The position numbers and the translations under genes are program-made. From CAZQIO01 sp964593405 (GTDB taxonomy: Bacteria > Patescibacteriota > Minisyncoccia > Minisyncoccales > GBS-2), in NCBI GenBank assembly GCA_964593405.1, contig CAZQIO010000002.1, forward strand, positions 1 through 48,537: a DNA stretch of 48,537 bases, written 5' to 3'. The notes under the pieces are model-generated. The model was given only the letters and a program-made list of their open reading frames with translations. It searched no databases and was not told where the DNA came from. This document shows positions 15,969 through 24,073 of this stretch, piece by piece (the first letter of the stretch is position 1; each line of letters opens with the position of its first letter).

Positions 15969-17318
15969 ATGGAGAAAGAAGAAATTTGGCAATCTGTTTT
16001 GGCTCAAATTCAGTTAATCACCAGTCCGGCAAATTTTGCTACCTGGTTTAAAGGAACAAAAATTTCTGAGTTTTCAAACGGGAAAGTGGTAATTTCAGTA
16101 CCAAATTCTTTCGTTAAAGAATGGTTGCAGCAAAAATACAACAAAACAATTTTGAAAATTTTGAAAAACTTGGTTGAGGGAGTAAAAGAGATTGATTTTC
16201 AGGTAGAAAAAAGCAGTGTGAAAATTTTAGAGAAAAAAGTTTTACAAGAAGCAGAAAGCGAAAATCTTTTGAAATATTTAGAAGTTGATAAGAAAAGCAA
16301 TTTAAATCCAAGGTATACTTTTGATAATTTTGTAGTTGGCTCTTTCAATGAATTGGCCCATGCAGCCGCCATGGCTGTTGTAAAAAATCCAGGGCAAGTT
16401 TACAACCCCCTCTTTATCTATGGGGGGGTAGGACTGGGAAAAACTCATTTGCTCCAGGCTATCGGTAACGAAATTTTAAAAAACAACCCAAAGGCAAAAG
16501 TAAAATATGTCCCGGCAGAAAAGTTTATCTCTGAAGTAATCTCTGCCATTCAAGAACACAAGATTGAGAAATTAAAAGGAGAGTATCAAAACTTTGAGGT
16601 TTTAATTGTCGATGATATCCAATTGCTTTCTGGCAAAGAAAAAACCCAGGATGAGTTTTTCTTTATTTTTAACTCCCTTTACGAAAAAAACAGACAAATT
16701 GTTATTTCCTGCGATCGACCCCCAAAGGCTATTCCTTCTTTAACCGAAAGGTTAAGATCGAGGTTTGAAGGCGGAATGATAGCTGACATTTCTCTTCCAG
16801 ATTATGAAACAAGGCTGGCAATTTTGAGGAAAAAATCAGAAGAAAAGGGGGTTTTCTTTTGTGAAGAAATTTTAAATTACATTGCTTCAAATATCACAAA
16901 AAATGTTAGGGAATTGGAGGGAGCTTTGAATATTTTAATCACTTATTCTAGGCTTAACAAAAAAGAGCCAGATCTTACCATCGCAAAACAACTTTTAAAA
17001 CATATTGTTTTTCCCCCAACAAAAGTTTCCGGCATTAAAAAGTTGATAAAGGTAATCTGTGAGTTTTATGATATTAGTGAGAAGGAATTGTTTTCAAATT
17101 CAAGAAAAAAAGAATATGTCAAACCTCGTCAAATTGCCATGTATTTGTTGAGACAGGAATTTAAACTTTCTTTTCCTTGTATTGCCAGAAAATTCGGAGG
17201 GAAAGATCACACAACAGCAATTCACGCTGTAAAAAAAGTGGCTAAAGAGTTAAAAACTAGTGAAAATTTAATGGAAGAAATAAAAGAAATAAAAGAAAGG
17301 CTTTTGCAGCAAAATTAA
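15969..17318 (+). CDS. dnaA: Chromosomal replication initiator protein DnaA
   Basis: The protein has 449 residues with all DnaA domains. Domain I is IWQSVLAQIQLITSPANFAT. A variable linker follows. The AAA+ domain has Walker A GGVGLGKTHLLQAIGNEI and Walker B VLIVDDIQLL. The C-terminal DNA-binding domain carries the signature GGKDHTTAIHAVKK. It binds DnaA boxes and melts the origin. The ATG is preferred over an in-frame TTG 24 nt upstream because of the adjacent TATAAT. dnaN follows after 67 nt with its own promoter. Confidence 0.97.
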   Translation: MEKEEIWQSVLAQIQLITSPANFATWFKGTKISEFSNGKVVISVPNSFVKEWLQQKYNKTILKILKNLVEGVKEIDFQVEKSSVKILEKKVLQEAESENLLKYLEVDKKSNLNPRYTFDNFVVGSFNELAHAAAMAVVKNPGQVYNPLFIYGGVGLGKTHLLQAIGNEILKNNPKAKVKYVPAEKFISEVISAIQEHKIEKLKGEYQNFEVLIVDDIQLLSGKEKTQDEFFFIFNSLYEKNRQIVISCDRPPKAIPSLTERLRSRFEGGMIADISLPDYETRLAILRKKSEEKGVFFCEEILNYIASNITKNVRELEGALNILITYSRLNKKEPDLTIAKQLLKHIVFPPTKVSGIKKLIKVICEFYDISEKELFSNSRKKEYVKPRQIAMYLLRQEFKLSFPCIARKFGGKDHTTAIHAVKKVAKELKTSENLMEEIKEIKERLLQQN

Positions 17319-17328
17319 TCACAAGAAA

Positions 17329-17358
17329 TTGACATTTTTTTTACTTTTTTAAGATAAT
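17329..17358 (+). promoter_or_regulatory. dnaN promoter
   Basis: A consensus -35 TTGACA (17329-17334), an 18-bp spacer and -10 GATAAT (17353-17358) lie between dnaA and dnaN. The dnaN ATG is 28 nt from the -10, so this transcript would carry a leader of about 20 nt, unlike the leaderless promoters nearby. Confidence 0.7.
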
Positions 17359-17385
17359 TTTGAAACTTTTTCTTAGCTAACAACA

Positions 17386-18510
17386 ATGAAATTAAAAATT
17401 TTAAAAAGTAAATTAGAAAAAGGGTTAGAAAAAGCGGCAAGGTTAGTAACAAAAAAAGCATCTTTGCCAATACTTTCTTTTTCCCTTTTTGAAGCAGAAA
17501 AAAATTTCTTAAAAATTACAAGTACAAATTTAGAAGGAGCAATAACTGTTTGGGTTTTAGCAAAAGTTGAAAAAGAAGGGAAGGTTTGTCTTGATCCAAA
17601 ATTTTTGTACCAGGTTTTAGGCTCTTTAAAAGAAGAAACTTTAGAATTCTTTTCTCAAAATTCTTTGCTTTTAATAGAAACACAAAATTTCCATGCAAAA
17701 GTGAAAGGGGCAAATCCTGAAGAATTTCCTATCGTTCCGAAACTCGAAGCTTCAGAGAAAATTTTAATCGATCCAAAAAGTTTAACTGAAAACCTGAGCG
17801 ATATCGTTTCAATTCCCTCCCCAACTTTAGGAAAACCAGAAATTTCTGGAATTTTCTTTTCTTTCGAAAAAGAAAAATTAAGAATTGCAGCCACTGATAG
17901 TTTTAGGTTGGCTGAAAAGAAAATGAAGCTTTTGAGTCTTCCCTCAAAAGACTATTCTTTGATTTTGCCTCAGTTTGCCGCCAAAGAGATTATTCACCTT
18001 TTTGGGAAAGAAGAAAAACCGATTGAATTTTACATTTCTCCAAATCAAGTTTTTGTTCAATCGATAATGGAAGAAATAGAACATCCAAAGATTCTCTTTG
18101 TTTCAAGACTAATTGAAGGAGAATATCCAGACTATCAAGAAATCATTCCAAAAAAGTTTAAAACAAAAGTTATCGTAAACAGAGATACATTTGAAAAACA
18201 CATAAAAGCCGCCAGTTATTTCAGTAGTCGAATAAACGAAATCAAATTAAAAATTTCTCCTTCAAAAAAGATTGTTGAAATTTTTAGTCAAAACCCAGAT
18301 TACGGAGAACAAAAAAGTGAATTCCCAGCTCAAATTGAGGGAGAAGAAATAGAAGTCTCTTTTAACTTTAAATTTTTGTTGGATGGTTTAAAGGTAATAG
18401 GAGAAAAAGAGATTGAATTTTTATTGAGCAGCGAAGAGGGACCGGCAAAAATGAAACCAAAAGAAAAAGAAGATATTTTTTACCTTTTAATGCCCATTAA
18501 AGGGATTTGA
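17386..18510 (+). CDS. dnaN: DNA polymerase III beta subunit (sliding clamp)
   Basis: The protein has 374 residues, the normal clamp length, with three repeats of the DNA clamp fold. Recognisable pieces are KKASLPILSFSLFEA and LKITSTNLEGAI near the N-terminus, GIFFSFEKEKLRIAATDSFR in domain II, and SRLIEGEYPDYQEIIPK in domain III. It ends LLMPIKGI, close to the family's MPMR-type tail. As a dimeric ring it tethers the replicative polymerase. It overlaps the convergent PBP gene by 14 nt at the 3' end. Confidence 0.96.
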   Translation: MKLKILKSKLEKGLEKAARLVTKKASLPILSFSLFEAEKNFLKITSTNLEGAITVWVLAKVEKEGKVCLDPKFLYQVLGSLKEETLEFFSQNSLLLIETQNFHAKVKGANPEEFPIVPKLEASEKILIDPKSLTENLSDIVSIPSPTLGKPEISGIFFSFEKEKLRIAATDSFRLAEKKMKLLSLPSKDYSLILPQFAAKEIIHLFGKEEKPIEFYISPNQVFVQSIMEEIEHPKILFVSRLIEGEYPDYQEIIPKKFKTKVIVNRDTFEKHIKAASYFSSRINEIKLKISPSKKIVEIFSQNPDYGEQKSEFPAQIEGEEIEVSFNFKFLLDGLKVIGEKEIEFLLSSEEGPAKMKPKEKEDIFYLLMPIKGI

Positions 18511-20380
18511 GTTTAAAGAATTCCTCTAAAAATTGGTGAAAAATAGGTCCAGCTATTGCCACTCCCGGTTTTCTTTTAACCGGGGCGTTGTTGTTGTTGC
18601 CAGCCCAAACACCAACAGCAATTTCTGGAGTGTAACCTATTGTCCAACAATCTCGAAAATTTTGAGTCGTTCCAGTCTTTGCGGCAACTTTTCTCCCTTC
18701 AAAATACAAAGGAGAGTTTAAACCAAAAACCGGAGCCCTTGCCTCATTGTCTGATAAAACATCGTTCAATAATTCAACGGCTTTTGAATCCAAAACTCTA
18801 ATTCCGTTTTTTTTGTGTTCAAAAATTACATTCCCTTCAGAATCGATAATTTTTAAAATTGGAGAAATGTTAGTTTTTATTCCAGAATTAGCAAAAACAG
18901 AATAGGCAGCGGTCATCTCTAAAAGAGTTACTTCCCATCCTCCCAAAACTATCGAAGGACCAAAAGGGGGTGTTAAGGTGGAAATACCCAATTTCTGAGC
19001 AGTCTTGATGCTATCTTCTAACCCAGCCAAATAAAGCAATACTTTTACAGATGGAACGTTAAGAGATTGAGCTAAAGCCTCTCTGAGAGTAATCGGCCCT
19101 CTAAATTTTCCATCGTAATTTTGAGGAATGTAAGGCTTTCCTCCCCATATTCCAAAATTAGTTGGTTCATCAACAACAATTGTTTTATCATCGTATCCTT
19201 TTTCAAAAGCTGTTACATAAACAAAAGGCTTAAAAGCAGAACCTGGTTGCCTTCCTGGTTTTGCAATGGCTACGTTGAAGCGAGGATCAAAAAGACAATC
19301 TTTACCAGGAGTACAGCCTGGGGGATAAGGATCTTCAAAATAATTTCCCGTTCCAACGGTCATTGCCAAAATTTCCCCAGTTTTTGGATCGATGGCTACT
19401 AGGGCAGCATTATGAGCATTAAAAGCCTTATTTCTTTTTATTCCTTCTCTAACAACTCTTTCAGCAATTTCTTGCAATTTAAAATCTAGCGTCGTGTAAA
19501 CTTTCAACCCTTTGGTAGCTACGAACTCTTTTCCGTATTTTTCTTCTAAAATTTCCTTGACCCAAAGCGTAAAGTAAGGAGCCAAAATTTCAATTTTTTT
19601 CTCTTTAAAATTTAAAACCTCTTTTTTTGCCTCTTCAGCTTGCTGCTTAGTAATAAAACCCTCTTCAACCATTCTCTCTAAAACGTAATTTTTTCTTTTC
19701 ATTAATTCCTTTTTTCCTTGCTCGTCATAGGGTGAAAGTTTAGCCGGAGCCTTAATTAAAGCTGCTAGGGTTGCAGCCTCTGCCAAAGTTAACTCAGAAA
19801 CAGATTTTCCAAAATAAGTTTGGGAAGCAGCTTCCACTCCATAGGCATTTTGACCAAAGGGAACTTGGTTTAAATACCATTCCAAAATCTGATCTTTAGA
19901 ATACCTTCTGTCAAGCTCTATGGCCAAAATTATTTCTCTGATTTTCCTTTGAGGAGTTTTTTCCAAAGAGAGAAACGTTGATCTAATTAGTTGTTGGGGA
20001 ATGGTTGAAGCTCCATAAATTGGTTTTTTAATTCTCAAATCGGTCAAAATCGCTCTCAAGATTGCTTTAGGTTCTACTCCAAAATGTTTGTAAAAATTAG
20101 CATCTTCTACAGCAATCACAGCCTTTCTTAAATAGTCTGGAATTTTTTCCAAGCTGACAAAAGTTCTTCTTTCTTCTCCAAAAATCTCATACAAAAGAAT
20201 TTGGCCCGTTCGATCGTAAATTTTTGTCGATTGGGGAAGTTCTCTTTCAAAAAAAATCTCAGGCCTTGGCAAATCCTTTGCAAAATAAAAAAACAAAAAC
20301 AAAACCAACAAAAAAACTCCAAAAACACAAAAAAAGAAAATTTTAAAAAAGAAAAAAACTATCTTTTTTAATCTTTTCAT
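18497..20380 (-). CDS. Class A penicillin-binding protein (PBP1A type)
   Basis: This 627-residue bifunctional peptidoglycan synthase has a single N-terminal membrane anchor (about residues 8-33). A GT51 glycosyltransferase domain follows, with EDANFYKHFGVEPKAILRAI, GASTIPQQLIRSTFL and FGQNAYGVEAASQTYFGKS. The transpeptidase domain carries SxxK in PGSAFKPF, SLN, and KTGTT near the C-terminus. Both activities look intact. The protein acts outside the membrane, polymerising and cross-linking lipid II. Its promoter gives an apparently leaderless message. Confidence 0.94.
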   Translation of the reverse strand: MKRLKKIVFFFFKIFFFCVFGVFLLVLFLFFYFAKDLPRPEIFFERELPQSTKIYDRTGQILLYEIFGEERRTFVSLEKIPDYLRKAVIAVEDANFYKHFGVEPKAILRAILTDLRIKKPIYGASTIPQQLIRSTFLSLEKTPQRKIREIILAIELDRRYSKDQILEWYLNQVPFGQNAYGVEAASQTYFGKSVSELTLAEAATLAALIKAPAKLSPYDEQGKKELMKRKNYVLERMVEEGFITKQQAEEAKKEVLNFKEKKIEILAPYFTLWVKEILEEKYGKEFVATKGLKVYTTLDFKLQEIAERVVREGIKRNKAFNAHNAALVAIDPKTGEILAMTVGTGNYFEDPYPPGCTPGKDCLFDPRFNVAIAKPGRQPGSAFKPFVYVTAFEKGYDDKTIVVDEPTNFGIWGGKPYIPQNYDGKFRGPITLREALAQSLNVPSVKVLLYLAGLEDSIKTAQKLGISTLTPPFGPSIVLGGWEVTLLEMTAAYSVFANSGIKTNISPILKIIDSEGNVIFEHKKNGIRVLDSKAVELLNDVLSDNEARAPVFGLNSPLYFEGRKVAAKTGTTQNFRDCWTIGYTPEIAVGVWAGNNNNAPVKRKPGVAIAGPIFHQFLEEFFKLKSL

Positions 20381-20388
20381 CTCATTAC

Positions 20389-20417
20389 TTTTTACTCGGC
20401 CAACTCTTTAAAGTCAA
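20389..20417 (-). promoter_or_regulatory. Promoter of the PBP gene (leaderless)
   Basis: The minus strand has -35 TTGACT (20412-20417), a 17-bp spacer and -10 TAAAAA (20389-20394), with the ATG at 20380 starting 8 nt later. The layout is the same as at the M23 and rpmH promoters. Confidence 0.7.
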
Positions 20418-20431
20418 CTCTTTTTTAAATT

Positions 20432-20453
20432 AACCCCCTCTTTAGAGGGGGTT
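20432..20453 (-). terminator. GC-rich hairpin after the acidic mini-gene
   Basis: Arms AACCCCCTC (20432-20440) and GAGGGGGTT (20445-20453) pair perfectly around a TTTA loop. It is the most stable stem noticed in this AT-rich window. On the minus strand it directly follows the 30-residue acidic ORF and precedes the PBP promoter. The minus-strand tail is TTAATTTA; the plus-strand side has T5. It may work in both directions. Confidence 0.65.
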
Positions 20454-20457
20454 TTTC

Positions 20458-20550
20458 TTATTCTTCCTCTTCTGGCTCTTCCCATTCTTCTTCAAGTTCC
20501 TCTTCTTCTGTTTCTTCTTCTGTTTCTTCCTCGTCAAATAATATTCTCAT
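20458..20550 (-). CDS. Glu-rich 30-residue mini-protein
   Basis: The frame runs ATG to TAA and encodes MRILFDEEETEEET, then an almost pure Glu run broken by Leu, Trp and Pro. Twenty of 30 residues are acidic. It has its own consensus promoter (20595-20622), a leader containing AAAGGTCG, and a hairpin directly after the stop, so it is a complete small transcription unit and not a random ORF. I do not recognise the family. It could be a functional acidic peptide or a leader peptide influencing the downstream PBP gene. Neither has direct evidence. Confidence 0.6.
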   Translation of the reverse strand: MRILFDEEETEEETEEEELEEEWEEPEEEE

Positions 20551-20572
20551 TTTTTTAATTTTTAATTTTTAA

Positions 20573-20580
20573 CGACCTTT
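20573..20580 (-). promoter_or_regulatory. AAAGGTCG leader element (copy 1)
   Basis: AAAGGTCG on the minus strand lies in the leader of the acidic mini-gene, 22 nt before its ATG and downstream of the predicted transcription start. The bases between it and the ATG are only A and T. Confidence 0.45.
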
Positions 20581-20594
20581 TGAACCTATGAGCA

Positions 20595-20622
20595 ATTATA
20601 AAAAACCAAAAAGGCCTGTCAA
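20595..20622 (-). promoter_or_regulatory. Consensus sigma70 promoter of the acidic mini-gene
   Basis: The minus strand has a perfect TTGACA (20617-20622) and a perfect TATAAT (20595-20600) separated by 16 bp. Transcription should start near 20588, giving a leader of roughly 38 nt before the ATG at 20550. It is the closest match to consensus in the window. Confidence 0.8.
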
Positions 20623-20627
20623 GAATT

Positions 20628-21365
20628 TTAAGTTTTTAAATTTGAATAAATCTCTTGGACCGAATCTAATTCATCCAAAGCTTCAAAAAGGGCCAAAAAA
20701 CTCTCTTTTTGTTTTTTTTCAAGCTCTATTGTTTCCTTTGGTTTCCAGTCTAAAGTAGCAGAATCTATTTTCACTCCGTTTTCTATTAAAAATTTTTTAA
20801 CCTTTTCTAAATCTTCAATTTTTGTGTAAACATCCAAGACATTATCTTCGTGCCAAACTAAATCTTCAGCCCCGGCTTCGATTGCCAAAAGTTCTAGTTT
20901 TTCTTTATCTTTGAGATCGTCTCTTTGGGTTTTAAAATCTATCGTTACGCATCCTTTTCTTTCAAACATCCACTTTACCGAACCTTCGCTAGCAAGTTTT
21001 GCTCCAAACCTGTTTAAAACTTGTTTAACTTCGGTGAGGGCTCTGTTTTTATTATCAGTAATTCCCTCAATAATTAGAGCCACTCCTCCAGGGCCGATTG
21101 CCTCAAAAGAAATTTCTTCTAACTTTTCTCCCCCAATTTCTCCCATTGCCTTTTTGATCGCCCTTTCGATGTTTTCTGAAGGGACGTTGTAAGATCTTGC
21201 CATTTCAATTGCCATTCTCAATTTTGGGTTTGTTTCCGGATTTGGTCCTCCCTGCTTTACCGCAACCCAAATTAACCTTGCCATTTTAGAAAAAATTTGG
21301 CCCCTCTTTTTTGCGTCGGCCTCCTTTTTTTTCCTTACTGTTTTTGCATGAGAATGACCCGCCAT
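20628..21365 (-). CDS. YebC/PmpR-family protein
   Basis: The protein has 245 residues from MAGHSHAKTVRKKKEADAKK, the near-invariant YebC opening. An in-frame ATG 27 nt upstream would overlap the pilB-like gene and is not used. Further family features are GGPNPETNPKLRMAIEMAR, VPSENIERAIKKA and GPGGVALIIEGITDNKNR. Members were described as transcriptional regulators and more recently as translation factors that help ribosomes at proline stretches. It follows the PilB-like gene by 11 nt on the same strand. Confidence 0.94.
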   Translation of the reverse strand: MAGHSHAKTVRKKKEADAKKRGQIFSKMARLIWVAVKQGGPNPETNPKLRMAIEMARSYNVPSENIERAIKKAMGEIGGEKLEEISFEAIGPGGVALIIEGITDNKNRALTEVKQVLNRFGAKLASEGSVKWMFERKGCVTIDFKTQRDDLKDKEKLELLAIEAGAEDLVWHEDNVLDVYTKIEDLEKVKKFLIENGVKIDSATLDWKPKETIELEKKQKESFLALFEALDELDSVQEIYSNLKT

Positions 21366-21376
21366 GATATTTAATT

Positions 21377-22639
21377 TTATTGCTCTTTGCAAACTCTTTC
21401 TACCTCTTCTATTGTTGTTTGGCCATCCAAAACCTTTAGCATTCCATCTTGGTATAAAGTAACCATTCCCTTTTCAATTGCCTTTTTCCTTAAAGCAGAT
21501 ATTGATGGACCAGTTAAAATGAATTCTTCCATTTCCTCATCTACTAAAAAAGCTTCAAAAATTCCAGTCCTTTTTCTGTATCCCGTAAAATTACAATCTC
21601 GACATCCCACCGGCCTTTTAATTTTTAAATCTTTTTTAATTTCAATCTTTAAAGGCTCTAAAGCCCTTTTTAATTTCTCGAGTTCTGAGTGAGATGGAAT
21701 GTCTTCTTTTGAGCACTTTGGGCAAACTTTTCTAACCAATCTTTGGGCCACAGCCATGTTTAGAGCAGGAGCGATGTTAAAAGGTTTTTCGCCTAAAGCA
21801 ATCAATCTAGCTACAGTTCCGGCTGCGTCGTTCGTGTGCAAAGTAGTTAAAACAAGATGGCCAGTTAAAGCAGCCTGCAAAGCAATTGAAGCAGTTTCCA
21901 AATCTCTAATTTCCCCAACTAAAATCACATCCGGATCTTGTCTGACGATCGCTCTCAAACCATTTGCGAAATCGTAACCTGCTTTTGGATTAACTTGGGT
22001 TTGGGAAATACCTTCTAAATGGTATTCGATAGGATCTTCAATGGTAATGATTTTAATTTCTGGGCTTTGAATTTCTTTTAACAAGGCATAGAGAGTTGTA
22101 GTTTTTCCAGAACCGGTTGGGCCGGTAATTATAATCATACCGTGAGGCTTTCTAATTTCTCTTTTAAAAATTTCCAAAAGATCTTTTCTCAAACCAAGCT
22201 CTTTTAAAGAAATTAGGCTTTTTGGATTCAAAATTCTCATTACCACAGTTTCTCCGTATTCTGAAGGCAAAGTAGAAACTCTCACTTCAATTGGATTGGT
22301 TTTTGTCAAAACCGAAAATCTTCCGTCTTGGGGACGATCAAAGACATTTAGTTTAATTCCAGAGAGAAGTTTAATTCTAGAAAGCAAAAGTTCAAATATT
22401 CTTTTGTCGATTAATATCAAATCTTGAAGCATCCCATCGATTCTTACTCTTATTTTTGCCCCATTTTGAATGGCTTCAATGTGGATATCAGAAACATCCA
22501 AATTTATGCACCCTCCCATCAAAATCTCAAAAATCTCAGTAATGCTCTTGTCAAAGTTTTTTTCAAGCTTTTCTTTTAGATCGACCAAGTTTTTGATCGA
22601 AACTTCAATTTCTGGTGAAATTTTAATTTCGCCAGCCAT
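21377..22639 (-). CDS. GspE/PilB-type secretion or pilus assembly ATPase (short form)
   Basis: The protein has 420 residues with the C-terminal GspE/PilB core: SDIHIEAIQNGAKIRVRIDG, Walker A GPTGSGKTTTLYALLKEI, Walker B and Asp-box LVGEIRDLETASIALQAALT, and the His box TTLHTNDAAGTV. A tetracysteine element CPKC...CRDC marks the PilB/GspE zinc site. At this length the usual N-terminal MshEN region is missing, so it starts almost at the N2 domain. It would power pilin or pseudopilin assembly. No other type IV pilus genes are in the window. Confidence 0.9.
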   Translation of the reverse strand: MAGEIKISPEIEVSIKNLVDLKEKLEKNFDKSITEIFEILMGGCINLDVSDIHIEAIQNGAKIRVRIDGMLQDLILIDKRIFELLLSRIKLLSGIKLNVFDRPQDGRFSVLTKTNPIEVRVSTLPSEYGETVVMRILNPKSLISLKELGLRKDLLEIFKREIRKPHGMIIITGPTGSGKTTTLYALLKEIQSPEIKIITIEDPIEYHLEGISQTQVNPKAGYDFANGLRAIVRQDPDVILVGEIRDLETASIALQAALTGHLVLTTLHTNDAAGTVARLIALGEKPFNIAPALNMAVAQRLVRKVCPKCSKEDIPSHSELEKLKRALEPLKIEIKKDLKIKRPVGCRDCNFTGYRKRTGIFEAFLVDEEMEEFILTGPSISALRKKAIEKGMVTLYQDGMLKVLDGQTTIEEVERVCKEQ

Positions 22640-22707
22640 TTTTGAAATATTTCTTATTAAAAGTTAAGATTAAATTAGCAATTTTAGAATAATTTAAATT
22701 TTAAACA

Positions 22708-23160
22708 ATGTCAATTAAAATTTTCACAAATTCACCCTCTCAAACAAAAAAAGTTGGCGAAATTTTAGCCAAGGAGATTTTGAAAACAAAAACAAGAAAT
22801 TCAATTTTAATATGTCTGAAAGGACAGTTGGGAAGCGGCAAAACCACTTTTTTGCAAGGCTTTGCTAGAGGATTAAAAATTAAAAAAAGAATTTTGAGTC
22901 CCACTTTTGTCCTCCTAAAAAGATTTCCTCTTAAAAATGAAAATTTTGAAAATTTTTATCACATCGATTGCTACAGAATAAAAAAAGCAAAGGAAATTTT
23001 AAATTTAGGCCTTTTCCAAATCTTAAAAAATAAAAAAAACATCTTGGCCATAGAATGGGCAAATAAAATAAAAAAAGTAATAAAACAAAGAGCGCTTTGG
23101 CTCACTTTTAAAATTAGAGGGGATAAAAAAAGAGAAATTGAGGTTCAATGGAAAAGTTAA
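22708..23160 (+). CDS. tsaE: tRNA threonylcarbamoyladenosine biosynthesis ATPase
   Basis: This 150-residue protein has Walker A GQLGSGKTTFLQGFARGL, the motif SPTFVLLKRF, HIDCYRI and the C-terminal IEWANKI, all typical of TsaE. TsaE works with TsaB and TsaD to make t6A37 in ANN-decoding tRNAs and is nearly universal in bacteria. The N-terminus is slightly extended with a Lys-rich face. It overlaps the exonuclease gene by 13 nt, so the two are translationally coupled. Confidence 0.93.
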   Translation: MSIKIFTNSPSQTKKVGEILAKEILKTKTRNSILICLKGQLGSGKTTFLQGFARGLKIKKRILSPTFVLLKRFPLKNENFENFYHIDCYRIKKAKEILNLGLFQILKNKKNILAIEWANKIKKVIKQRALWLTFKIRGDKKREIEVQWKS

Positions 23161-24043
23161 TTTTAATTTTAGATTCAAACTCAATTTTGCATCGGGCATT
23201 TTTTGCTCTCCCAAAATTAACCACAAAAGATGGCCAACCAACCAATGCCATTTATGGTTTTTTGTTAGTTTTTTTTAAACTAAAAAGAGAATTCAAACCA
23301 GATTACATTTTTGCCTGCTTTGATTTTCCGGCCAAAACCTTCAGGCATGAAAAATTTAAAGAATACAAGTCAACCAGACCAAAAATGCCAGAGGATTTAG
23401 CTTTTCAAATTCCAAAATTAAAAGAAATTTTGAAAGCCTTTAAAATTCCGATTTTAGAAAAAGAAGGCTTTGAAGCTGACGATTTAATCGGAACTCTTTG
23501 CCAAAAATTCCCCAACGATGAAAAAATAATCGTTACCGGGGATTCTGACCTTTTTCAATTGATCAATGAGAAAACAAAAATTTATTTTTTAAAGACNNNN
23601 NNNNNNAAAATGTTGCTTTGTTTGATCAAAAAACGATAAAAGAAAAGTTTGGTTTAAAACCTGAGCAACTTTTAGATTTCAAATCTTTAGTTGGGGATGC
23701 TTCAGATAACATTCCCGGAATTCCAGGAATTGGAGAAAAGACGGCCAAAAAACTCATTCAAGATTTTGAAAGTTTGGAAAATTTATATTCTTTTTTGGAT
23801 AGGGTCAGCCCCGAACTTAGAGAGAAATTAAAAAAGTACAAAGAACAAGTGTTTTTATCAAAATCTTTGCTCCAAATTAAAAGAGAAGTTCCGATCGATC
23901 TTGAGGTGGAAAATTTTTCGTTGGAAAGATACAATAAAGAAAAGGTGATAAAACTACTAGAGGAGTTGGAATTTAAAAGTTTAATTAAGAGATTGCCAGA
24001 ATTTGAAAAACAAAAAGACAGAGAGCAAAAAACTTTATTTTAA
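23148..24043 (+). CDS. PolI-type 5'-3' exonuclease (interrupted by an assembly gap)
   Basis: The N-terminal part (ILDSNSILHRAFFAL, ADDLIGTLCQKF, VTGDSDLFQL) and the C-terminal part (DASDNIPGIPGIGEKTAKKL, a helix-hairpin-helix) are the two halves of the 5' nuclease domain of DNA polymerase I. About 295 residues in total means a stand-alone nuclease with no polymerase domain. Ten Ns at 23597-23606 split the gene. The two halves are in different frames as assembled, and a true gap length of 11 (any n with remainder 2 modulo 3) would join them. It removes RNA primers and flaps. The frame break is an assembly artefact, not a mutation. Confidence 0.88.
23597..23606. other. Assembly gap (10 N)
   Basis: This run of ten Ns is inside the exonuclease gene. 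It is a scaffolding gap of estimated size. Reading NVALFDQ immediately after it in the downstream frame, and FLKT before it, suggests only about three to five codons are missing. Confidence 0.95.
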
Positions 24044-24049
24044 AGGTCG
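24041..24049 (+). promoter_or_regulatory. AAAGGTCG leader element (copy 2)
   Basis: TAAAGGTCG begins with the stop codon of the exonuclease gene and ends 24 nt before the GTG of the binding-protein gene. No strong -35 was found upstream; TATTTT just before it could be a weak -10. Confidence 0.4.
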
Positions 24050-24073
24050 CACAAAAAGTAAATTTTAAGAAAA

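Noticed and set aside
23597..23640. Frameshift pseudogene in the exonuclease
   Set aside because: The break coincides with the run of Ns, so it is an assembly gap and not a mutation.
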